A stretch of 64,000 nucleotides of DNA. It comes from Larkinella arboricola. GTDB taxonomy: Bacteria > Bacteroidota > Bacteroidia > Cytophagales > Spirosomataceae. Positions 41,784-49,798 of this stretch are shown piece after piece. Within the stretch, counting starts at the first letter, position 1. Every line of letters begins with the position of its first letter. The DNA lies in contig NZ_QLMC01000001.1 of the NCBI RefSeq assembly GCF_003259745.1, positions 1,674,001 through 1,738,000 of the forward strand, written 5' to 3'. The notes under the pieces were generated by a model, which did not search any database, had not been told where the DNA came from, and was given only the letters and a program-made list of their open reading frames with translations. Made by a program: the position numbers and the translations under genes.

Positions 41784-43106
41784 TTATCGTGCCAATTTAG
41801 CCTGAATACGACGTTCGATCTGCTCACGCAGCGGGTCGATCTTGATTTTTGCAATGACATCTTCGGCAAATGCGTACATCAGCAGCGACTGCGCTTCGTC
41901 TTTCGGAATACCGCGCGAACGCATGTAAAACAGAGCCTCTTCGTTCAGTTTACCGGTCGTGGTACCGTGCGAACATTTCACGTCATCGGCAAAAATCTCC
42001 AGTTGCGGCTTGGTATTCATCGTGGCGTCGTTTGAAAGCACCACGTTTTTACACGACTGATAGGCATTGGTCTTCTGGGCAGCCTGCCGCACAAAAATTT
42101 TGCCGTTGAATACGCCCGTTGACCGGTCTTCCAGAATCCCTTTGTACAATTCGTTGCTGTGGGAATTCGGTTGGCGGTGGTCCACCAGCGTATGGTTATC
42201 GATGTGCTGGCGACCGTTCGGGAAGTACAACCCGTACATATGGGCTTCGCATTCCGACCCGTCGAGGGCGATGTTCAGGTTGTTGCGGATAAAACCGCCG
42301 TCGAGCGTTACCGTGGCCGAGTAGAAATAACTGCGGTCTTTCTGATCGACCTGGGTGGTGCCGATATGGTAGGCCATATCCGACTCGTTCTGAACTTTAT
42401 AATACTCCATGCGGGCGTCTTCGGCCAGCACAATTTCGGTTACGACGTTGGTGAAACTGGCCTGGTCGCCCAGGGTGCGGAACGATTCGGCCACTTTTAC
42501 TTCCGCATTTTTTTCGACAACAAACAGGTTCCGGGGCTGTGAAGCCACGTTTACCGCGCGGGCGTCAGAAAGAAACCGAAGAATCGTCGGGGCTTCCACA
42601 GTCGTATTGGCCGGAACGTGAATAAACACACCTTCCTGCGCAAACGCCGTGTTCAAAGCCGTAAAGGCATCCTGCCGGTAGTCAGCGTACTGGGCAAAAT
42701 ACTGAGCCAGTAAATCCGGAGTATTTTTTATGGCTTCGTCCAGCGTAGTAATCGTAAGCTGCTCAGCCGGGCTCACGATTTTCGACAGCTCGGGCTGGTA
42801 CCGGCCATTGACGAAGTACAGCACGTTACCTTCCAGGCGGGAAGATTCCAGTTGTACCAGATCGTCGGCCGTCACCTGCGAAGCCGCATTGAATTCGAAT
42901 ACCTCTTTAATTAAACTACTGACATTGGTATATTTCCACTCTTCATGTTTGATCGTTGGAAAACCCAGCCGGTCAAACTGATGGAGTGCTTCCCGTCGAG
43001 TTTGGTGCAAAGCCGTTTTACTGGCGCCATTCAGCCGCTCTTCCAGGCTTCTGAAATCCGCCAGTAGTTTAGCTTTCAGGTCGTTATTCTGATTAGAAGG
43101 AGTCAT
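41784..43106 (-). CDS. sufD: Fe-S cluster assembly protein SufD
   Basis: A 440-residue SufD protein. The N-terminal helical region has HEEWKYTNVSSLIKEVF; the right-handed beta-helix carries NGKIFVRQAAQKTNAYQSCK and VLSNDATMNTKPQLEIFADD, and the end has CSHGTTTGKLNEEALFYMRS with AFAEDVI. It forms the SufBC2D scaffold with SufB and SufC. Upstream neighbour is sufC, separated by an AT-rich palindrome. Confidence 0.96.
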   Translation of the reverse strand: MTPSNQNNDLKAKLLADFRSLEERLNGASKTALHQTRREALHQFDRLGFPTIKHEEWKYTNVSSLIKEVFEFNAASQVTADDLVQLESSRLEGNVLYFVNGRYQPELSKIVSPAEQLTITTLDEAIKNTPDLLAQYFAQYADYRQDAFTALNTAFAQEGVFIHVPANTTVEAPTILRFLSDARAVNVASQPRNLFVVEKNAEVKVAESFRTLGDQASFTNVVTEIVLAEDARMEYYKVQNESDMAYHIGTTQVDQKDRSYFYSATVTLDGGFIRNNLNIALDGSECEAHMYGLYFPNGRQHIDNHTLVDHRQPNSHSNELYKGILEDRSTGVFNGKIFVRQAAQKTNAYQSCKNVVLSNDATMNTKPQLEIFADDVKCSHGTTTGKLNEEALFYMRSRGIPKDEAQSLLMYAFAEDVIAKIKIDPLREQIERRIQAKLAR

Positions 43107-43123
43107 TCTTAAGGAGTTAAGAA

Positions 43124-43223
43124 TTAAAAATTAAGAGTTAAAAATTCAGGCATCGACGCTGTTTGAAACGAGGAGTTTTGGCCTGCTTCATGGGATGTTT
43201 GATTTTTAACTTTTAATTTTTAA
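43124..43223. repeat. AT-rich palindrome between sufC and sufD
   Basis: 22-base arms at 43124-43145 and 43202-43223 match as reverse complements with one difference (TTAAAAATTAA core). The arm consists of near-repeats of TTAAAAATT/GAGTTAAAA, enclosing a 56-base loop. It sits in a 123-base gap inside the suf operon. Confidence 0.8.
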
Positions 43224-43229
43224 CTGAAA

Positions 43230-43985
43230 TTAAACCGTTTCCACTTCCGCTTTGATCCAGTCGTAGCCTTTTTCTTCGAGTTCAAAAGCCAGTTCTTTCG
43301 GACCGGATTTGACGATGCGGCCTTTGTACAGGACGTGAACGTAGTCGGGAACGATGTAATCCAGCAGACGCTGGTAGTGCGTCACCACGATAGTAGCCCG
43401 TTCCGGCGACCGCAGTTGATTGACGCCTTCAGCCACAATCCGCAGAGCGTCGATGTCCAGACCCGAGTCGGTTTCGTCCAGAATCGCCAGTTTGGGTTCC
43501 AGCATGGCCATCTGGAAAATCTCGTTCCGTTTTTTCTCTCCACCCGAGAAACCTTCGTTCAGCGACCGGCTCAGCAGGGATTGGTCGATGTTCACCAGCT
43601 TCATTTTTTCCTTCATCAACTTCAGAAACTGAACAGCGTCCAGCGGATCCTGACCACGGTATTTCCGGATTTCGTTCATAGCCGTTTTCAGGAAGTTGGT
43701 CGTGCTGACGCCCGGAATCTCGACGGGATACTGGAAAGCCAGGAAAATGCCTTCGGCGGCCCGTTCTTCCGGTGCCATTTCCAGCAGGTCCTTTCCTTCG
43801 AAGGTCACGCTTCCGCCCGTCACATCGTAATCCTCACGGCCCGATAATACCGATGCCAGCGTACTCTTGCCGGAACCGTTGGGCCCCATGATTGCGTGTA
43901 CTTCACCGGCTTTGACGTCCAGGTTAATACCCTTCAATATTTCTTTACTGCCAATGGATGCTTGTAAATTGCTAATAGTTAGCAT
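43230..43985 (-). CDS. sufC: Fe-S assembly ATPase SufC
   Basis: A 251-residue ABC-type ATPase. Walker A MGPNGSGKSTLASVLSG, signature FSGGEKKRNEIFQMA and Walker B LAILDETDSGLDIDAL are intact, and the H-loop is VVTHYQRLLDYI. It energises the SufBC2D scaffold. It is the first gene of the suf unit here, preceded by a good -7 element; sufB, which usually heads or follows it, is not in the neighbouring sequence. Confidence 0.97.
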   Translation of the reverse strand: MLTISNLQASIGSKEILKGINLDVKAGEVHAIMGPNGSGKSTLASVLSGREDYDVTGGSVTFEGKDLLEMAPEERAAEGIFLAFQYPVEIPGVSTTNFLKTAMNEIRKYRGQDPLDAVQFLKLMKEKMKLVNIDQSLLSRSLNEGFSGGEKKRNEIFQMAMLEPKLAILDETDSGLDIDALRIVAEGVNQLRSPERATIVVTHYQRLLDYIVPDYVHVLYKGRIVKSGPKELAFELEEKGYDWIKAEVETV

Positions 43986-44017
43986 AATGGAAGTTTGATT
44001 GCTACTTAATTAAACTG

Positions 44018-44025
44018 CAAAGGTA
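44018..44025 (-). promoter_or_regulatory. suf operon -7 element
   Basis: TACCTTTG on the minus strand, exact to the Bacteroidota -7 consensus and 33 bases before the sufC ATG. A matching -33 TTTG is not clear. Confidence 0.5.
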
Positions 44026-44177
44026 ATGCATGAAGCGATAGCTACACGATATTGTAACAAATTAGAGTCGTTAAAAGTTGACGCTCACCGCATTTCGTTA
44101 GCCGCGGAGAACCTGCTTTTTTTTTCAGTACCCAAAGCCGTACCTTGCATCTTGAAGTTTATCATTTCTTTTTGGCA

Positions 44178-45650
44178 ATGAGTACAATACAAAACGGTAA
44201 ACAACAGATCGCCAGGCAGGAAATCAACGTAACCTCTGAGGTTGGAACGCTGAAACGGCTGCTGATTCATAGCCCCGACCGTGGCCTGGGCAAAGTTATT
44301 CCGTCCAAGGCGCAGGACTGGCTTTTCGAAGACATTGTGCATCTGGAAACGATGCGCCGGGATGAATATGATTATTACGTAAAAATTCTGCTCTATTTTC
44401 TCGATCCGGATAAAGTCCGCGGGAAGCTGGCCCAGATTGATGCCGATACCCAACGGAATTTTTATAAACCCGATCATCCCGAGTATTTTCGCTCCAATGC
44501 CGTTATTGATATTCAACTACTGCTGACCGACATTCTGGCGGATGAAGTCATTCGGACCCGCCTACTTGCGGGCATCTGCGCCGTTGAACGGTGTAGCTTC
44601 GCCATTCAGAATCAGTTATATACCTACGATCCGGTGGAACTGGCCAAAATTCTGATTTCGGGCTCGCTCCCCGACCGGACCATGTTGTTTGCGCCCCTGC
44701 CCAACTTCATTTTTACGCGCGATATTGGCATTGTTATCAACAACCACATTCTGCTCAACAAACCCGCTAAACTGGCCCGCACCCGCGAAGCCTTTCTGGC
44801 TCAGTATATCTTTTTTTATCACCCTTTATTCAGCAGCTACCGGGATAAGATCATTGAAATTCCGGACAACGAACACCATTTTCTGCTGCCTGACAATGAC
44901 CTGACGCATACCTATTCCCGTTCGACACTCGAAGGGGGGGATGTCATGACGGTTTCTCCAGACCACCTGCTCATCGGTTGCAGCGAACGCACCACCCTGT
45001 ACGCGGCCCAGCAAGTGATTCGGTTGCTATTTGACAAGAATGTAGTTCAGAAAGTAACGATTGTCCAGATTCCGAAAAAACGGGATTACATGCACATCGA
45101 TACCATTTTTACGCAGGTCAAACGCAACGTCTGGGTGCTGCTGGGATCGCTGGGGCGGCTGGGGGATGAAGCCAAAAAACGGGATTTGCTGCATTTTCTG
45201 GCCCCCAAAGACGTGTCGGAAGATTTGCGAATTATTCAGTTTACGAAGGGAGCCGAGCAGAAACCCGTTGAGATTGAAAACCTGGAAGATTTGCTGACGT
45301 CCATCAGCCGGGATGATCTGGGATGCCATGAGCCGGTTCAGTTTATTTATTCGGGTAATAACGAATTTCCGTTTGGTGCCCGCGAACAGTGGACGGATTC
45401 GTGTAACTTGCTGGCCCTGAAAGATGGGGTGGTGATCGGGTACGACCGGAATGACAAAACCCTGGAAGCGTTTCGGGAGGCCGGATTCGAAACCGTTGGG
45501 GCCGCCGAATTACTGGACCGGTTTGAGCGCGGTGAAGCCGATCCTGATACGCTGGAAAATACGTTTATCATGTTACCATCTGCGGAATTATCAAGGGCAA
45601 GGGGCGGTTCTCACTGTATGAGTTTACCCTTATTACGCGCTGACTTATAA
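44178..45650 (+). CDS. arginine deiminase-family protein
   Basis: 490 residues from the ATG at 44178 (MSTIQNGKQQIARQEINVTS); an in-frame ATG at 44145 would add a non-conserved 11 residues. The guanidine-modifying pentein fold shows SEVGTLKRLLIHSPDRGL, FTRDIGIVIN (conserved Asp), STLEGGDVM, KRDYMHIDTIFT (His-x-Asp) and the catalytic Cys in ARGGSHCMSLPLLRADL. It should convert arginine to citrulline and ammonia. It is longer than the usual ~410-residue ArcA. CtlX follows after 14 bases, with no carbamoyltransferase or carbamate kinase nearby. Confidence 0.88.
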   Translation: MSTIQNGKQQIARQEINVTSEVGTLKRLLIHSPDRGLGKVIPSKAQDWLFEDIVHLETMRRDEYDYYVKILLYFLDPDKVRGKLAQIDADTQRNFYKPDHPEYFRSNAVIDIQLLLTDILADEVIRTRLLAGICAVERCSFAIQNQLYTYDPVELAKILISGSLPDRTMLFAPLPNFIFTRDIGIVINNHILLNKPAKLARTREAFLAQYIFFYHPLFSSYRDKIIEIPDNEHHFLLPDNDLTHTYSRSTLEGGDVMTVSPDHLLIGCSERTTLYAAQQVIRLLFDKNVVQKVTIVQIPKKRDYMHIDTIFTQVKRNVWVLLGSLGRLGDEAKKRDLLHFLAPKDVSEDLRIIQFTKGAEQKPVEIENLEDLLTSISRDDLGCHEPVQFIYSGNNEFPFGAREQWTDSCNLLALKDGVVIGYDRNDKTLEAFREAGFETVGAAELLDRFERGEADPDTLENTFIMLPSAELSRARGGSHCMSLPLLRADL

Positions 45651-45664
45651 CATTTATCCTATCC

Positions 45665-46594
45665 ATGCAATCACAGGCAACGTCCAACATCCTCATGATC
45701 CGGCCCACCCGGTTTGGGTTCAACAGCCAAACCGCCGAGAGCAACGCATTTCAGAACGCCGATCTGGCAACCCATAATCCGGAAGCTACACAGGCCCAAG
45801 CACTGCGTGAGTTCGATGAGATGACCCACCAACTGATCGCAGCCGGAGTTAATGTGATTATCTACGACGATACGACGGAACCGCATACGCCGGATTCCAT
45901 TTTTCCGAATAACTGGGTGTCTTTCCACTACAGCGGCACGGTTGTTCTGTATCCCATGCAGGCCCCTAACCGGCGGTTCGAACGGCGGCTGGACATTATT
46001 GATGATCTGGCAAAAGAATATCAGGTGGCCAAAATTGTTGACCTGACCCATTTTGAGCAGGAAGGAAAGTATCTGGAAGGGACGGGCAGCATGGTTTTGG
46101 ACCGGATGAAGCGGGTGGCTTACGCCTGCCTGTCACCACGCACCGATACCCGTGTTCTGGCCGAGTTCAGCAAGCGTACGGGCTACCAGGTTATTACGTT
46201 TTCGGCGGCTGATGCCAACGGAATTCCGGTGTATCACACCAACGTGCTGATGTGCATCGGTGATGTTTTTGCCGTGGTTTGTCTAACGGCCATTTCAGAC
46301 CCCGACGAGCGTCTAATGGTGCGGCAGTCGCTCGTCAATAGCGGGAAACACGTCATCGATATTACCCTTGAACAGATGGCCCATTTTGCCGGGAACATGC
46401 TGCTGACTGTCACCAAAAAGGGGCAAAAACTACTCATTATGTCAAGCCAGGCTTTTCATTCGCTCTCGGCCCGGCAGCGCGATGAATTGGACGATTTTGC
46501 TACCCTGTTCCATTTCGACCTATCGACAATTGAAGGACTCGGGGGCGGATCGGCGCGTTGTATGATGGCGGAGATCCATCTGCCTCTTAAATAA
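45665..46594 (+). CDS. ctlX: citrulline utilization hydrolase CtlX-type
   Basis: A 309-residue pentein-fold amidinotransferase/hydrolase matching CtlX: ILMIRPTRFGFN at the start, PDSIFPNNWVSFH, DLTHFEQEGKYLEGTGSMVL, YHTNVLMCIGDVFAVVC, and the likely catalytic Cys in LGGGSARCMMAEIHLP. CtlX in Francisella splits citrulline to ornithine, CO2 and ammonia (established knowledge, recalled). Coupled here to an arginine deiminase, it would complete arginine to ornithine without making carbamoyl phosphate. Confidence 0.9.
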   Translation: MQSQATSNILMIRPTRFGFNSQTAESNAFQNADLATHNPEATQAQALREFDEMTHQLIAAGVNVIIYDDTTEPHTPDSIFPNNWVSFHYSGTVVLYPMQAPNRRFERRLDIIDDLAKEYQVAKIVDLTHFEQEGKYLEGTGSMVLDRMKRVAYACLSPRTDTRVLAEFSKRTGYQVITFSAADANGIPVYHTNVLMCIGDVFAVVCLTAISDPDERLMVRQSLVNSGKHVIDITLEQMAHFAGNMLLTVTKKGQKLLIMSSQAFHSLSARQRDELDDFATLFHFDLSTIEGLGGGSARCMMAEIHLPLK

Positions 46595-46795
46595 TTACCT
46601 CTCGGGTAAGCCGCAATGCAGGTAAAATCCGCAAAAATATTTTCCTAGTTCTAATAATAGGATATTTTATATATTTTTTTGAATTCTCGCTACCGTTTAA
46701 TAACATAATTGTTGATACAACTATTGTAGATTTTTGAATTTGAAAACAACTTCTGTCATTTGTTTCAATAAGTGGTAAAGATTGGTCGTTAAATA

Positions 46796-46828
46796 ATTGT
46801 TTTTACAAACTAATCTTTATTAAGTTTG
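46796..46828 (+). promoter_or_regulatory. possible promoter of the marR-like gene
   Basis: ATTG at 46796-46799, a 21-base spacer and TAAGTTTG at 46821-46828 approximate the Bacteroidota consensus. It lies in a 290-base AT-rich gap (46595-46884) that otherwise shows no gene; a leader of about 50 bases follows. Confidence 0.4.
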
Positions 46829-46884
46829 TTTAATTTGTAAATCAGTAACAAGAGTTTTATTGACTTACATTAACCCTAGCAATC

Positions 46885-47328
46885 ATGATCGCAGAGAAAC
46901 AACGGATTTCAAAGTACAGTAATTGCCTGAATTTTACGGCAAACGCCTTAGCCCGTGTGATGACGAACATTTCCGATGAAGAATTTGGCCGCCTGGGCCT
47001 GACGGCTTCACACGCCTTTGTATTAAAAGAAGCGATTGAGAATCCTGGCATTCAGCCCAAGGAGCTTAGCGGAGAATTGCACTTAACACCGTCGACCATT
47101 ACCCGCCTGATCGAGAAACTTGAACTGAAAAAACTCGTTGAGCGGAAAATCGAAGGAAAGCATACGTTGGTTTATGCCACCGAAAAAGGAATCACCATGT
47201 TGCCGGATATCAAAAAAGCCTGGGATAATCTGATGCGTCGCTACGCCGAGATTCTGGGTGATGAAAGTTCCCGGAAGATGACAGACATGCTGTACGGAGC
47301 CGTTAAAGCACTAGGAAAGGACGCCTGA
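46885..47328 (+). CDS. MarR-family transcriptional regulator
   Basis: A 147-residue winged-helix regulator. The recognition helix region ELSGELHLTPSTITRLIEKL and the wing VERKIEGKHTLVYATEKG are typical of MarR. Dimerising helices occupy both ends. It probably represses itself and perhaps the SDR gene 170 bases downstream on the same strand. The ligand is unknown. Confidence 0.92.
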   Translation: MIAEKQRISKYSNCLNFTANALARVMTNISDEEFGRLGLTASHAFVLKEAIENPGIQPKELSGELHLTPSTITRLIEKLELKKLVERKIEGKHTLVYATEKGITMLPDIKKAWDNLMRRYAEILGDESSRKMTDMLYGAVKALGKDA

Positions 47329-47418
47329 TTCCTGTTTTGCACGAAACGGTGTATTGATTGCGCAATCATGGATGGTAGTCGTCCAGAGCGCAGTATGGCT
47401 TTTTTAAACAATTTCGGT

Positions 47419-47488
47419 GATTGAATTGTAGAATTGAAGTGATTAAACGGGCGGAAGCGGAAACGTTGTTCAATTCTATAATTCAATC
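47419..47488. repeat. palindrome between marR-like and SDR genes
   Basis: 20-base arms 47419-47438 and 47469-47488 match as reverse complements with a single difference. Each arm contains the word GAATTG twice. It ends 10 bases before the SDR start, so in the transcript it could cover the initiation region. Confidence 0.8.
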
Positions 47489-47497
47489 GTCGAACGT

Positions 47498-48217
47498 ATG
47501 AACACCAACCACGAGAAAGTTGCTTTGGTAACCGGTGCAAACCGGGGCCTTGGAAAAGAAATTTCAAAACAGTTGTGTGCTAAGGGGTATGCGGTTTTCA
47601 TGGCCTCCCGGGATATTGAAACGGGCCGGGAAGCCGCTCAGAAACTGTGTGACCAGGGCTATGAAGCCATTTTTCTCCATATGGATGTGACCGATCCGGT
47701 CAGCATCAAAAACGCCTACGGCGCCTTCTCCCAAAAAGCCGATCACCTGGATGTCCTGATCAATAACGCGGCCGTCCTGGAAGAAACGGATCGGTCCGTT
47801 TCCATTGTCAGGCTCAGCATCGAATCGCTGGAACGAACCCTGAAAACCAATCTGATAGGTCCCATTATAGTGGTTCAGGACTTTCTGCCGTTTCTGGAAA
47901 AAAGCAAAGAGGGGGGGCGAATCATCAACATGACGAGTGATCTGGGGGCGCTTGCTCACATGAAGGACAGCTATCCGGCCTATAGTCTTTCCAAAACCGC
48001 CCTTCACGCCATGACCCGGCAGTTTGCGGCTGGGCTGGTGGGTAAAAATATTGCCGTCAACTGCGTTAATCCCGGTTGGGTGCAGACCCGCATGGGTGGC
48101 CCAAATGCCAACCGATCACTCGAAAATGGAGCCCAGACCCCCGTCTGGCTGGCTACCGAAGCACCCCTTCAGGAAACCGGTAAATTCTGGAAAGACAAGC
48201 GCGAAGTGCCCTGGTAA
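47498..48217 (+). CDS. SDR-family oxidoreductase (carbonyl reductase-like)
   Basis: A 239-residue short-chain dehydrogenase. Nucleotide motif TGANRGLG at about residues 14-21, NNAAVLEE, INMTSDLGAL, the YSLSKTAL active site and a NPGWVQTRMGGPNA segment are like carbonyl reductases. It reduces an aldehyde or ketone with NADPH (family knowledge). Its position after a MarR gene suggests induction by a xenobiotic or aromatic signal (inference). Confidence 0.9.
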   Translation: MNTNHEKVALVTGANRGLGKEISKQLCAKGYAVFMASRDIETGREAAQKLCDQGYEAIFLHMDVTDPVSIKNAYGAFSQKADHLDVLINNAAVLEETDRSVSIVRLSIESLERTLKTNLIGPIIVVQDFLPFLEKSKEGGRIINMTSDLGALAHMKDSYPAYSLSKTALHAMTRQFAAGLVGKNIAVNCVNPGWVQTRMGGPNANRSLENGAQTPVWLATEAPLQETGKFWKDKREVPW

Positions 48218-48265
48218 TCGGAATATGCTATATTTGTGTATTCCTGTACCCTTAACAAGATTCCC

Positions 48266-49189
48266 ATGCAGTTTGGTCAAAAAGCCGGATTCCTTCTTGC
48301 GGCTCTGTTGCTATGCGGTGTAACGAGTTTTAGCCGCGGATCGGAAACCGGGCGAGCCGATTCGGTAAAAGTGACGGCACCCGGCGCTACGCCGAAGCAG
48401 ATTTCCAGCCAGTTTAAATTTACGGAAGGTCCAGCCGTCAACAAGAAAGGCGATATTTATTTCACCGATCAGCCCAACGATAAAATCTGGAAATATGACA
48501 CCGACGGAAACCTGTCGTTGTACATGGATAAAACGGGGCGTTCCAACGGGCTTTACTTTGATCAGAAAGGCAATCTGATTGCCTGCGCTGATGAAAAGGA
48601 CGAGCTGTGGTCAATCAGCCCGAAAGGAAAAGTAACGGTTTTGCTGGCTGATTTTGAGGGGAAACGGCTCAATGGCCCCAATGATTTATGGATTGATCCG
48701 AAAGGCGGTATTTATTTCACCGATCCGTACTACCAGCGTGACTATTGGCAGCGGACCAAACCGGATCTCGACGGCCAGAAGGTTTATTACCTGCCAAAAG
48801 GCAAAAAGCAACCGGTTATTGTGGATGACAAGCTGATGCAGCCGAACGGAATTGTTGGTACGCCCGACGGGAAATTTCTGTACGTCGCCGACATTCGTGA
48901 CAATAAAACCTACAAATACCAGATCAACAACGACGGCTCGCTGACCAACCGGCAGCTTTTTGTACCGCAGGGGTCCGATGGCATGACGCTCGACGAACAG
49001 GGAAATCTTTACCTGAGTGGCAAAGGCGTTACGATTTATAGCCCCAACGGCGAAAAGCTGCAAACCATTCCGGTGCCTTCACGCTGGGTCGGCAACATCT
49101 GTTTTGGCGGAAAAGACCGTAAAACGTTGTTTATTACGGCTTCGGAGTCGGTCTATACGCTTGCTATGCAGGTGAAAGGAGTAGAGTAG
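48266..49189 (+). CDS. exported SMP-30/gluconolactonase-like protein
   Basis: 307 residues from the ATG at 48266, which opens a signal peptide (MQFGQKAGFLLAALLLCGVT); a GTG ten codons earlier is less likely. The six-bladed propeller of the SMP-30/gluconolactonase/LRE family is clear: FKFTEGPAVNKKGDIYFTDQ with the metal Glu, DKTGRSNGLYFDQKGNLIAC, LNGPNDLWIDPKGGIYFTDP with the Asn/Asp ligands, MQPNGIVGTPDGKFLYVAD. It probably hydrolyses a sugar lactone in the periplasm. A -7-like TATATTTG lies at 48229-48236. Confidence 0.9.
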   Translation: MQFGQKAGFLLAALLLCGVTSFSRGSETGRADSVKVTAPGATPKQISSQFKFTEGPAVNKKGDIYFTDQPNDKIWKYDTDGNLSLYMDKTGRSNGLYFDQKGNLIACADEKDELWSISPKGKVTVLLADFEGKRLNGPNDLWIDPKGGIYFTDPYYQRDYWQRTKPDLDGQKVYYLPKGKKQPVIVDDKLMQPNGIVGTPDGKFLYVADIRDNKTYKYQINNDGSLTNRQLFVPQGSDGMTLDEQGNLYLSGKGVTIYSPNGEKLQTIPVPSRWVGNICFGGKDRKTLFITASESVYTLAMQVKGVE

Positions 49190-49211
49190 GAGAGCCTGTA
49201 GAAAAGGTCAA

Positions 49212-49246
49212 CAAAAAGCCGTTCCTGCACAGGAACGGCTTTTTAT
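49212..49246. terminator. bidirectional terminator
   Basis: An 11-base-pair-rich stem AAAAAGCCGTTCCTG/CAGGAACGGCTTTTT lies between the SMP-30 gene and the convergent lipoprotein gene, with A and T tracts on both sides. Confidence 0.9.
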
Positions 49247-49261
49247 TGGTAAGCGTATGTG

Positions 49262-49771
49262 TTAAGGCAAAACCCGAATGCGCACCGGCATGGTTCTAAT
49301 CTCAGTACCGTCATCCAGGGTTACCAGAAAAATAAAGGCAATCTCCCGAACTCCTGTTGGGGGCGTTGTCGGAGTGGTGGGAACCGCGGGCCGCTTGGTG
49401 TTGAAATCCTTGATAGTGGTCGTGAATTCGGCCGTCGTTCCATTGCCGGCAATGGGCCCCGTATTGTAATTACCGGCGGTGTTCAGGGTTCCGGCGTTTA
49501 TACTGGTGGCCCCCGCGGCTACCCGGGTAATTTCCTTGATGGTCCGTCCGCTGGAAGTGGGAATGGATAGCGTGATTTTGATGTTACCCCCACCCGCTAT
49601 CGACGTTTCGTAGTAAGGGTCAAAACCGTACGTCGTTGCTCCGGAGTACGTGACCGGAACCGCTGGGAGGTTATCCTGTACCAGATCGCTATATACATAA
49701 TCGTCTTTGCAGGAAATACCGGCCAGTGCTACTACGACCAGCAGCAGGAATCGAAAAGCTATTTTTTTCAT
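49262..49771 (-). CDS. small lipoprotein of the second susCD locus
   Basis: A 169-residue lipoprotein; the signal peptide ends LAGISCKDDY with the lipid Cys at about residue 21. The mature part is beta-rich and holds a Pro/Thr linker (AVPTTPTTPPTG) near residue 130. I do not recognise a family. Its place as the third gene after susC and susD suggests an accessory surface lipoprotein that binds the same nutrient. Confidence 0.78.
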   Translation of the reverse strand: MKKIAFRFLLLVVVALAGISCKDDYVYSDLVQDNLPAVPVTYSGATTYGFDPYYETSIAGGGNIKITLSIPTSSGRTIKEITRVAAGATSINAGTLNTAGNYNTGPIAGNGTTAEFTTTIKDFNTKRPAVPTTPTTPPTGVREIAFIFLVTLDDGTEIRTMPVRIRVLP

Positions 49772-49798
49772 GATTGTAGTTCGTTAACAAATGACCTA

